64,000 nt of DNA from assembly GCA_030340625.1 (NCBI GenBank), contig JAOPHQ010002288.1, positions 124,001 through 188,000 of the forward strand. The letters are read 5' to 3'. This DNA is from Merluccius polli. Taxonomy: Eukaryota; Chordata; Actinopteri; Gadiformes; Merlucciidae. A program made the translations under genes and the position numbers. Positions 54,741 through 64,000 of the stretch are shown here, in pieces. The notes under the pieces were generated by a model. It saw nothing but the letters and a program-made list of their open reading frames with translations, did not search any database and was not told the DNA's origin. Positions within the stretch are counted from its first letter, which is position 1; every line of letters starts with the position of its first letter.

Positions 54741-56368
54741 TTTCTTTCACCGCCCCACACACACACACACACAATCCCTGTGGAGGCACTGATAACTGCT
54801 GATCTCTCCGACACCCTTAATGAAAAACTTATTCAGACAGTGGATGTGGGGGAAAAGCGTCTTTAGCGATGTCGTAATTACCTTGGTTATCTCCTCAGTT
54901 GTTGACATGGTTTAAAGCGTCCATTTACATGTGCTGGCCTGGAGCCCTCAGGCCCGGCCGGACTGTTGACCTCCGGAAGTGCTGCCCTCCTTGCTGCTTC
55001 CTGCTGTCTTGTCCGGAGCACTGGCTCTCCGTGTGATGCAAGATTGATTTGCAGAGATAGCACAGAGACAGATTGGTTTTATGCACTGGTTTGATATATC
55101 ACATTGTGTTCCCCCGCCAAAAAAATACTCCATAGCCATAATCCATAACTTTCACATTGATTTTAAGATGTATTTAAACCAGGGGCAATGTACATCGTAA
55201 TACTGTTATTGGCATTCATTCCTAGTGCTGGTTTTTTTGCTCAGACTTGTGATTTTTGTCATAGTTTCACGTTATTGGCCTTAACCGTCACACTTGATTA
55301 TTGCCGAGGCATGTCTGATCAGATTTATTATCTGGCACAGTGGGTATCAGTAGCTAATAGATAATGCATTCTCACTAAGAGTCAATTGACTGTGGAAAAT
55401 ATCTGTTTCACATTTCACCCTATCTCCTTGTATATTGACCATGAATAAATGGAAGTACCAAAGCTGTGCAAAATGAACCCTATTGACTTGGATAGGTGTG
55501 TCAATGTTCTATATTTGGTAGCTTGCATTTTGCCTGTTATTTCAATGTTGGCTTTTCAATGTTCAATTTCAAATCACTCGCTTAAAAACGGTTTCCAGTT
55601 TGGCTGAAAATGATGCCGCTCCATTCTCTTTCCTCGGGATGTCGGTGTCCTTTTTCATCTTTTGTTGTGTCATTTTAGCGATCGTTCACGTTTTTTTTCC
55701 GCTGCCCAGAGGTGAGCTTTGAGTCCGAACGGATGGTGTTCCCTTACAATGTTACTCCTCCTTCAGAAGCAAGTCAGGGATCCCCTGCACAACACAACCG
55801 CAGTGCTTTGTCCTTAAGCACCCTGCTGATCTCCTAGTGCTGTAGACTGATCTTACACCGCAACCAAAACACACACCGGCGACTATATACAAACATAGAC
55901 ATCAAACTATAATACATTCAGACGGGTTGTCGCCTTTTGGAGATACATGCTCATCCTTGCCTATCCTGTCTCCACCCCCCCACTCTCCCCTGGATCTTTC
56001 CATCCGGTCTGCTCCACCATTTGCTGGGGGTAGAAACACTGATCAGAACGTATTACAAAATGGAGGCTTTCTTAAAAAAAGGAAAAAAGAAAAGTGCTCA
56101 GTGTAATGGGGTGTGTGTGCGTTTGTATAGGTGCCGGGGAAGCCTGAGAGTGGGACGGGGGGAGGGGGGGGTTGAGGGGACGGACGGGGAGTCACTTTGT
56201 GTGTAAGTGAGGAAGGTTGGGGGGTGGGCTTCTTGTGCACCAGTAGGGATGGGAAAATTAGATTTGTGTGTATATGTGTGTGGACGGGGGGGGGGGGTCC
56301 ATAATGGTGCCTCACTGTACAGTGGAGGGAAATGAAAATGACTGGTGAATACTAGACTTCCATTTTAG

Positions 56369-56402
<34 letters not shown>

Positions 56403-56809
56403 TTCTGCACCCTCTCTGTCTGCTTGTCTGTCGTTCCGCTTGCCTGCCTGTCTATCTGCCCCCCCTCACCCCTCACCCCCCCCCCCTCTCCTCTCTCCCG
56501 TGGCCCCCCCCTTTCCTCTCTCCCCCTGGCCCCCCTTCTAACCCGTCTGCAGCCCAAGGTTAGGCCACGTCTGGACATGTAATCAGACGAAGCCTTGATG
56601 TTGAATGTTGTGCTGCTCCTCATTTGCACAGCATGTTCTGTTGATCCTACCGCCGGGTGTTAGGTCCCCTAATGCACACCCTGCAGCGCTCAGTCACCTT
56701 GGAAAGTACGCAGGGTTCAACTCTGCAAGCATTTCATGTTCAGATGAATGAATTCATTTCTTGGAAGGCTTTCTTTGTGCAGCAGCAGGTAGTACATACA
56801 GCTGTCTTG

Positions 56810-56812
<3 letters not shown>
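54741..56812. other. Noncoding DNA with several simple repeats
   Basis: Short (CA)n at 54,757-54,773, G runs near 56,157-56,170 and 56,286-56,297, (GT)n at 56,373-56,400, and a C/T-rich tract at 56,458-56,540. No exon recognised. Confidence 0.4.

Positions 56813-56848
<36 letters not shown>
56813..56848. repeat. (TA)n microsatellite
   Basis: About 18 TA units. Confidence 0.95.
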
Positions 56849-56850
<2 letters not shown>

Positions 56851-57052
56851 GTTTAAGCATTAACGATTGATTGAAGTACAATTGCAGCAGTGGGGCTACA
56901 TGTGTGAGCCATTATGGGCAGTCGGGTCTCTTGACCCTTGACATTTTAGGGAGCATTTCACCTTGTCAGAAACAATACAATGGGTCAAATTCTTTATTTC
57001 AGGCATAATTTGCATAATTAGCATTTTATCAGAATATGTATGTATGTGTGTG

Positions 57053-57071
57053 TATATATATGGCTACATAC

Positions 57072-57120
<49 letters not shown>
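57053..57120. repeat. (TA)n microsatellite
   Basis: TA repeat interrupted by TGGCTACATACTAC. Confidence 0.95.
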
Positions 57121-57122
<2 letters not shown>

Positions 57123-57459
57123 GAGGCAGAAGGGAGAGTGCTGGTCTCCTGCTGTAGCAGAAGGCAGTGTCCCCGCCTGGCCAGTAGATGGTGAGCATCG
57201 TTCAGGTTTCCTCCCGTTTCGCCACGCACCGAGCCTTGCTTGCTCACCCGTGACTTCTGAAAATGCTCTCGGGGTAGAAGCCTCCCACCCCCCTCCCACT
57301 CCCTCCTCGACACCCCTCTGAGCACCCCCCTTCCCCTCCATCCAGGGGGCAGAGTCACGGCGGTGGCGGTCCTAACAAGCTGCCGGGGACCGCGCCGCTC
57401 AAATGAGCCAAATCAAAGAGAAGAGAGGCGGTGGGATAGGTAGTGCCCCAAGCCCCCTG
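57121..57459. other. Noncoding, GC-rich
   Basis: C-rich stretches and GGCGGTGGCGG; no exon recognised. Confidence 0.4.
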
Positions 57460-57560
57460 CAGAGAACAGCCATTCTGATGAATATGAAATGAATTAGTTT
57501 GGCCCGACATGATAATCCCAAGGATAACTTGCAAGTCACATTTACACCATGGCGAACCAT
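57460..57560. promoter_or_regulatory. Candidate conserved noncoding element
   Basis: GATGAATATGAAATGAATTA, CATGATAATCCCAAGGATAA (a TAATCC OTX/PITX-like site, with an inverse GGATAA) and CATTTACACCATGG. Short unique block. Inference only. Confidence 0.28.
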
Positions 57561-58740
57561 CAGATGGTTCATTCAGAATAAATAGGCATCAAAACATCAA
57601 GATATAATCAGAACACAAAATAGAAACAAGTCATAAACAAAAGGGTCGTCTTTTATTATGTGAATTTTCTTTTTTGTTTGTTTGTTTGCAACACAAAGTT
57701 CAGCTATTGAGTTCTCTTTGTTCACATCACATGCTCAGAAAAGGGACAGCCAGCTGAATGTTGGCATCACACACACACACACACACACACTGCAGATGTA
57801 TTTTAATTCATTCAACTGCTGTTTGGCATACATGAGGACATTGTTTTTCTGGTAGCTCTGTGAGGCTCCCATCCTCTCCTCTTCACTGTCTTCAACTCTC
57901 TCTTCTCTGATTCCTCGTCATGTGTCGCTGGTGTTGCGCACTGTCCCTCTGCATCTGGCATCCTTCTGTCCCCTCGGGGACCCTGGTGAGCCGCTGTCAG
58001 GTCACCCCATACGCATCAAAACATAGAATCAGGAACCAAAAAAAACTCACATTGAGTCCCCACCCAGCAGCCAGTGCTAAGTCTGTCACCTCTTGCACAC
58101 ACACACACGCACACATTCATGCACACACACACACACACACACACGTATGTGTTTGCATACATTTGGCTGCAGCACACTTCATTTAACACACAGAGATGCT
58201 GTGCTTTGTGCTCGTCTTCATGCTGGAAAACAAGGGATAGCATGGAAACTGTAAGAGCTGTGTTATCATGTATAGTCACACATGCTCCTGGCATGAAGAC
58301 TGCCACTGGAATTGTTCATTGAACAGAAAGCACTAGCAATCTTTGTGTATAATAACATGAATACGAACACCTCCGTTTTATGCACCCCATTTTTGTCTAT
58401 CTACACTTGACTATCGCTCTGCACCTCAAAGGATGATGAGTCCACAATTTCCAAGAATATAATGCATAAGCAGAACATTAGAAAATATTTGGTTTCTTTG
58501 TTTTTCTTTTATTGGTTGCGCTCGCTCCTACAAAAGGTTACCTCTGACCGGTAGGCTTTTTTGTTCTGTGACATGATCTTTTAGTCCAACTAAAGGACAT
58601 ACTCATCTAAAGGTAGTGGCAGGTCTGTAGTCTGCTATCAAATCTTGCTTTTAGTTGTGTGAATTGAATGCCTTTTTGTGTTCATCATTTCAGATCAAAT
58701 AATATTCATTATTCTTTATATTATATATTATGATTATTAT
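57561..58740. other. Noncoding DNA with CA tracts
   Basis: (CA)n at 57,770-57,791 and 58,096-58,143. No gene. Confidence 0.45.
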
Positions 58741-58758
58741 GATTATTATTATTATTAT

Positions 58759-58814
<56 letters not shown>

Positions 58815-58815
58815 A
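58741..58815. repeat. (ATT)n/(AGT)n trinucleotide microsatellite
   Basis: ATT repeats grade into about 18 GTA/AGT units. The Ser or Leu homopolymer frames are artefacts. Confidence 0.95.
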
Positions 58816-61089
58816 TGTGGTTGCAAAGCAAACACTATTATTAGTATTATTATTAGTACTGCAAATATGTAATCTCACAATGGGACATTCTTGGACAAAT
58901 ACATGTTGCATTTCAAATCAACAACAACATGTGCTGAACAAATATTTGTGAAAGATGCTGTTTGAGAATGCAAACAGACAATATTTATATAACAACAATA
59001 ACAGGGTAATATTTAAAGTTAAATCCTCTGTAAAAAGTGTCCTATGCTTTTGTGAGCATTGCTTTCATACTAGCGTGATAAAGTTAATTTGGCTTTCTGG
59101 TTTTTCTAAGTGGGTACAATAAAAGCAATCTCTCTCCAAAGCCACTCAGAAGTGGAATGAAGGGACAAAAAGGTATAGAGAAAATCTGGGACACATCAGA
59201 ATCCAAGCTGCCCCACTGCTAACCTTCCCTCATACAAACACAGCAGCCATTTCCTCCTGTCTCCCTGGAGTCCCTCATCCTTTGCTGAAGCACCAATTCG
59301 GTCGGCTGCAGCACAGGTAATGTGACGCGTGCCATTTCTATCCCTTTTCCCATTACCGTAAAACAATGTGTGATCCACAACAAGCCAATCAAAGGCTCCA
59401 AGCGGCTCTTTGTCCTCCCTCCCCCAAAAAAAAATCATTAAATACTTTCTTGACAGATATTTACAGATAGTAACCCACATTTTCAACACGGAAGCTTTCG
59501 CTGATATTTATGTGTTTGAGTTATGAACATAAGAGCAAGCTAAATATTTTCTACAAAATATATGTATATTTTTTACAAAATATATGTACATTTTCAATTT
59601 CATTAAATGTAGCACCAATGATTTACTGATTGTATTTGATTTTGTAAATTGAATCATCAAACAGCAGACATTTACTATCTAGAAAACAATTCAAATGTTG
59701 CAATGATCACAGATCACCATCTCCTAAAACCCATAAATATTGTTAATTTCTTATGAATATTTCTAAAATAGTGGTCCTGGTCCTCTTTTTAAATGTTTTT
59801 TTAAAGTGATAAATGTTAAACAAGATTAACATTGAACATTAAACAATTATGTCGAGTGTGGCCTAATAAATGTTGTATATTTTGCAACATCTCAAACAAT
59901 ACACAATTAAATACAATTTGTTTTTAATTTGATTACGTTTAATTTGAAATGTTATGGAACAATATTTGGCAATAAATGTTTGTATGATATTTACATTAAT
60001 AATAGTGTGTTTGAGAGGCGTTATGAGGGCTGCAATAAAAATGCGATGTCTGTTAGCTCCTTGACACAGGCGGGTTATGTATACATTGAGGATTAAAAAA
60101 TCTTGATTAGTTAGTCTCTTTTTTAAATAGATATAAAAATAAAACAACATACATTTTTGTTTGTTTTTCTCTTCTTTCATTGCAACGATCATCCACTGCC
60201 CTGCTAGCCATGAATCTTGTCACTCGTGTTTTTCATCAACTCATGCCCATGGAGCGTGTGGTACGTCCTAGAGAATCATTGAGGCGAATGCAATAGCCAC
60301 ACACACACATACACTGACAAATACACACACACACACACACAAACACGCAGCAAACACACATGAACACGCAACAAAAACCTGCTTGTCCATCCACTATATA
60401 ACTCAACCTCTATCTCATAAAATCAAGCCAGAGATGTGTTTTTCGCCAAATTATTCTTTCAAGGTTAGTTAAATAAACAGCCAAAAAGTGGAACAATATG
60501 TGCACTAGACAAAGCACATCTTGGGCTTCAGTAGCTATGTGTTTTTTTCCCTCCCCCAAACAAAGTGCTCTGTGAAACATGCAATAATTTGCTAGGAGGA
60601 AATCCATGTTCTCTTGTGAACGCTGAAGAGGAGGCTGCTGTGTGTCTGCACTACGCCGTTTTCTAACATGGCAGAAGCCAGTTCCTATATATCAACACTA
60701 TGTCTCTCTGTGAATCTACTGCTCTGCCCCCTTGTCAGCTGATAGCTCCAGTTGTTGTTCACATGTGTGCCATGCCATGTTCTTTGGCATAATTTCCATT
60801 CTTCCTGCTGCTTCTCGGTTACTTTGTTCCTCTACGTTGAACTTGGCGTTGGTCCGTGCTCATGTTCCATGCTGTAGGCTGTAGGGGACAAATAGGATAT
60901 TACCCCACCCTCCAATAGAGTGATGGCGTAGCAGACAGCTGTCATTTTTCATTAGCTGTGGCCTATTTCTCTCATGTGTTTTTATTTATTTTTATTGTTT
61001 GAAAGCTAGATGTGCATTGCATGCATTTTTTTTTCTGCATATGAACTTTAATGTAGAGAAGAGGGGGGGGGGGGGTGGGCTCTTCTCTC
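58816..61089. other. Noncoding DNA
   Basis: AT-rich, with (CA)n at 60,297-60,340. The 59,150-59,420 block is GC-balanced and unique but shows no domain in the overlapping minus frames. Confidence 0.4.
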
Positions 61090-61420
61090 AGAACCCACTT
61101 TCTGAGCATTAAATAGTCACCTTATTCATGCCGTGTTAATTGCCCTAATTACCACTTTATCTAGGGTGTGATTAAGGCAATTAGTGTTGTATTAAATAAA
61201 AAATAGCTTTTCTTGTCAGACAGGAAGAAATCCCCTTGATTAGTTAATTATATTAATTACACCCGTTGTTAGATCAGGTATAATTGTGACTATTCCCACC
61301 TGTAATTTAGTGTCTCACACCCTCATGACAAATCATCTTAAATGAAGACGTGCGTGTTTTGTCTTCATTAGATGATTAATTAGCTAAGACACCTTACAGT
61401 TTAGATGTGAAATGTCTTCC
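61090..61420. promoter_or_regulatory. Strongest candidate conserved noncoding element
   Basis: A dense array of homeodomain cores in unique DNA: GTTAATTGCCCTAATTACCA, AAGGCAATTAGTG, TTGATTAGTTAATTATATTA, ATTACACCCG, CACCTGTAATTTAG and CATTAGATGATTAATTAGCT. No repeat and no open frame. The clustering of more than eight TAAT/ATTA sites with E-box CACCTG fits a developmental enhancer. Inference from motif density. Confidence 0.4.
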
Positions 61421-62069
61421 CACATCTCAGTATGTGTTTCTCTCGTGACATCAATACGTAATATGCTACATCTCTACAATGTTGTCTATGACTATGTCTC
61501 AATGGTAATGCTTAAGTATGGACTTTTGGTCAAATTGGCACCCTTTTCTTCCTTCAAAATCAAAAGATATAGACTTATTCTTTTCTCTTTGATGTAAATG
61601 CATGCCAATGTTCCAAGTTTGTATTTAACTTTCTTAGTCTAATCATTAATCAAGCATGTCACAGAGAGAGGGAGAGGGTGGGCGCTGTAGAAACTGTAGT
61701 TTGAATAATGCCATGAACAGAATAAAATGTGAGCAATCAGTACAGTTAACCTTTAGTGGAACTTAACCATTTATAAAATCATAACTTTGATATGGGATGC
61801 AGCTAGAAATTCTAGCAATGTGCTGAAACTCTGAAGATTGCTGGCAGACTCGTCTGTCTGTGTCCGTGCATCCCTATCTTTACAGTCTCCTCTCTCCATC
61901 TCTGCTCTTTCTCCCCATTCGCAGATGGAGGCTGCAGTCAGTTTGAGTCTGTCACTACCTGTGAAATTGTATTCCAGGCAAGATGGATCCTTTCTCTTAT
62001 GTTCATGATACCCAGGGAAGCACAGTCACCTCCAAAGCCATTTAATGTGGTTGGTGTAGAGGAAAACAG
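61421..62069. other. Noncoding DNA
   Basis: Nothing recognised. Confidence 0.4.
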
Positions 62070-62226
<157 letters not shown>

Positions 62227-62834
62227 TAATGTACACAAACACATATATATACAGTATATTGCTTACTGACATTCACATGCACCTTTACACACACGCATAC
62301 ACACACACCGCCATTTATTTTGCCACCACAACGATGCATGGCTGGTGTTGATGACGAGGAGTGGAAGTGTGCCATGCATTACTACACAGTTCTGCCATGT
62401 TGCACACCTCCTCTGGCTCCTCATCGAGAACATGGACGCTCATCGTCTCTAGCATTCTGTAACCAGAATATTTTTGGATGTACGCTCGTGAACAGCACAA
62501 CAACACAACAACAACTCCATTTGACTCCATGTGTCGGCTTGGACAGCGCGTGATGCCGTGGTGTCTGCTGTGCTGTATGTGTTCTGCCTGATGTCCTGTA
62601 ACACGTGCAGTAGTCCGTGGTTCTGGGGACACCACATCCATCCGGTGCAGTAACGGAGGTTCCCCCTGCAGAGTGGCCCTGAGTGGAACCTGTGCTCTGC
62701 AACCTGTGGGCAGCAGCTCCTGTACGTCGCTATAGGGGACCGTGCAGCGTCACGGCTGCTCACATGAGCAGCCTCGGCGCATGGGAGAAACATGGGAGAA
62801 AGGGTGCGTTTGTCAAGGTATGTTTGTGTGAGAT

Positions 62835-62872
<38 letters not shown>

Positions 62873-63080
62873 CCTGCCTGCCTTTGTGTGTGTGTATTTT
62901 CCCTGGAGGGGGGGGGGTGGACAAGGGACCTCTCACACTGGAATGGGGAGACTCCAGTAGACTGCATCAGAAATAAACTAGATTAATACAACAAACACAG
63001 ATGGCTGGGATGTAGGTCTCACTCCATCCATCCCCCCCCACCACGGACTAAAATCAGCCAGAGATGGATCCCCACGAGTC

Positions 63081-63114
<34 letters not shown>

Positions 63115-63319
63115 GGGGGGGGGGGGGGGGGGGTGCTGGTAAATTTAGGTTGTGTTTTCCCTTTTTGCGCCAAACTTTTTTGAACAAGGCCAACAGGGCC
63201 TCCCCAAGTGAATGGGTCTCCTAATTGTGTTCCCTGCACAGTCCCAGACTCTTCAATCCACCCGCTTCCCTTTCCGCCAAACTCTTTGTATTGTTCTACA
63301 CATGGGCAGACACACCTAT
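62227..63319. other. Noncoding DNA with GT and G tracts
   Basis: (GT)n at 62,840-62,870 and 63,080-63,105, the latter followed by a G run to 63,133. The 62,300-62,780 block is unique with overlapping frames on both strands and no domain. Confidence 0.45.
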
Positions 63320-63585
63320 TAGTATTGTTCTGAGCAGACACACTACTGTATAGTAGTATTGTATATTAGTATTGTTCTGAGCAGACACACTACTGTATAG
63401 TAGTATTGTATATTAGTATTGTTCTGAGCAGACACACTACTGTATAGTAGTATTGTATATTAGTATTGTTCTACAGACAGCAGACACTACTGTATAGTAG
63501 TATTGTATATTAGTATTGTTCTACAGACAGCATACTGTATAGTAGTATTGTATATTAGTATTGTTCTACAGACAGCAGGCACACA
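63320..63585 (+). repeat. 47-bp minisatellite, about 5.5 copies
   Basis: Three exact 47-bp units (63,320-63,366, 63,367-63,413, 63,414-63,460) begin TAGTATTGTTCTGAGCAGAC. Three variant units follow with TTCTACAGACAGCA. Each unit contains the near-palindrome ACTACTGTATAGTAGT, so single strands can form repeated hairpins. Confidence 0.93.
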
Positions 63586-63847
63586 GCATATTCAGCAGGT
63601 CTCTATGAGTGCTCTTCACCATGTGTTTCTGTACTTTTTCTTCTTCTTCTGTTTATTAAAAAGTGGGGAGGGGGGGGGGGGGCGGGCTGTTGAAATGGGG
63701 GGGGGGGGGGGGTTCTGTATCACAGTTGGGAAGAGTTTGTTTTTGGTGTGTAATCCTGTGCTAGACTCAGCATCAGATCTTTTAAGGAGCTGTGTAAAAC
63801 CAGTATGTTTTTCTTGTCTTTATGTCTCTTTTTTTTCTTTCTTTTTT

Positions 63848-63878
<31 letters not shown>

Positions 63879-64000
63879 GGTGCACCACAAAAATGATGAT
63901 AGCACATTGTATTTTTTTTTTTTTTAGCTCTCTCACCCTCAAGGCAAAATGTAGAAGTCTGCTCAGTGGCATTACCTCTTCCTCTTGCTAGAGACTAACC
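63586..64000. other. Noncoding DNA with poly-G and poly-T/poly-G tracts
   Basis: G runs at 63,671-63,682 and 63,698-63,712. A T run then about 22 G lies at 63,842-63,880. No gene. Confidence 0.5.

Noticed and set aside
63842..63880. G-quadruplex regulatory element
   Set aside because: Long G homopolymers recur through the window and are error-prone in assembly; there is no promoter context.

Overview
The window looks like nuclear DNA from a teleost fish. The evidence is the repeat content: a 5S-rRNA-derived SINE, an L2-type LINE whose ORF1 carries an SGNH-esterase-like domain, several hAT non-autonomous elements with 8-bp target-site duplications (TSDs), TTAA-flanked miniature elements (MITEs), a Harbinger-type MITE, and many (CA)n, (TA)n and long C/G homopolymer tracts. 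I recognise no host protein-coding exon. The species and the host gene cannot be named from this sequence alone.

Layout. Positions 1-7 kb are mostly unique noncoding DNA with a 26-bp minisatellite, one hAT MITE with a near-perfect TSD, and AT-rich blocks that look like conserved noncoding DNA. Positions 7-41 kb form a dense, nested transposon district. In order it holds: a TTAA MITE (7.3 kb); a dispersed repeat (8.5 kb) with an inverted partner at 40 kb; SINE3 (10.2 kb); a hAT MITE (11.0-11.8 kb); a decayed R2-superfamily LINE on the minus strand (13.1-16.4 kb) split by a solo LTR (15,288-15,781); a Harbinger MITE with a MADF-like exon remnant (17.5-18.1 kb); a three-level nest (hAT outside, a TTAA foldback element inside it, a second hAT inside that; 18.7-21.2 kb); an interstitial telomere-like array (23.5 kb); a nearly full-length L2 LINE (about 24.4-30.4 kb) split by a hAT insertion; and an uninterrupted 725-codon hAT transposase gene on the minus strand (30,779-32,956). 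Several MITE fragments and minisatellites follow, up to 40.7 kb.

Positions 41-64 kb are poor in transposons. They consist of AT-rich unique DNA with TAAT/TAATTA-rich blocks and microsatellites, one probable solo LTR (53.2 kb), a perfect 17-bp hairpin (48.5 kb) and a 47-bp minisatellite at the right end. This pattern fits an intron or gene desert near a developmentally regulated gene, but that is inference from composition.

The only long coding regions are transposon genes. The L2 ORF1 is open but has lost all the expected SGNH catalytic residues, and its ORF2 is broken by frameshifts, a stop and the hAT insertion. The R2-like LINE lacks its reverse-transcriptase catalytic core. The hAT transposase at 30.8-33.0 kb keeps every motif I can check, so it is the best candidate for a still functional or domesticated gene. 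I found no evidence of a wholly new system; the most informative observations are the nested insertions, which give a relative insertion order, and that intact transposase.
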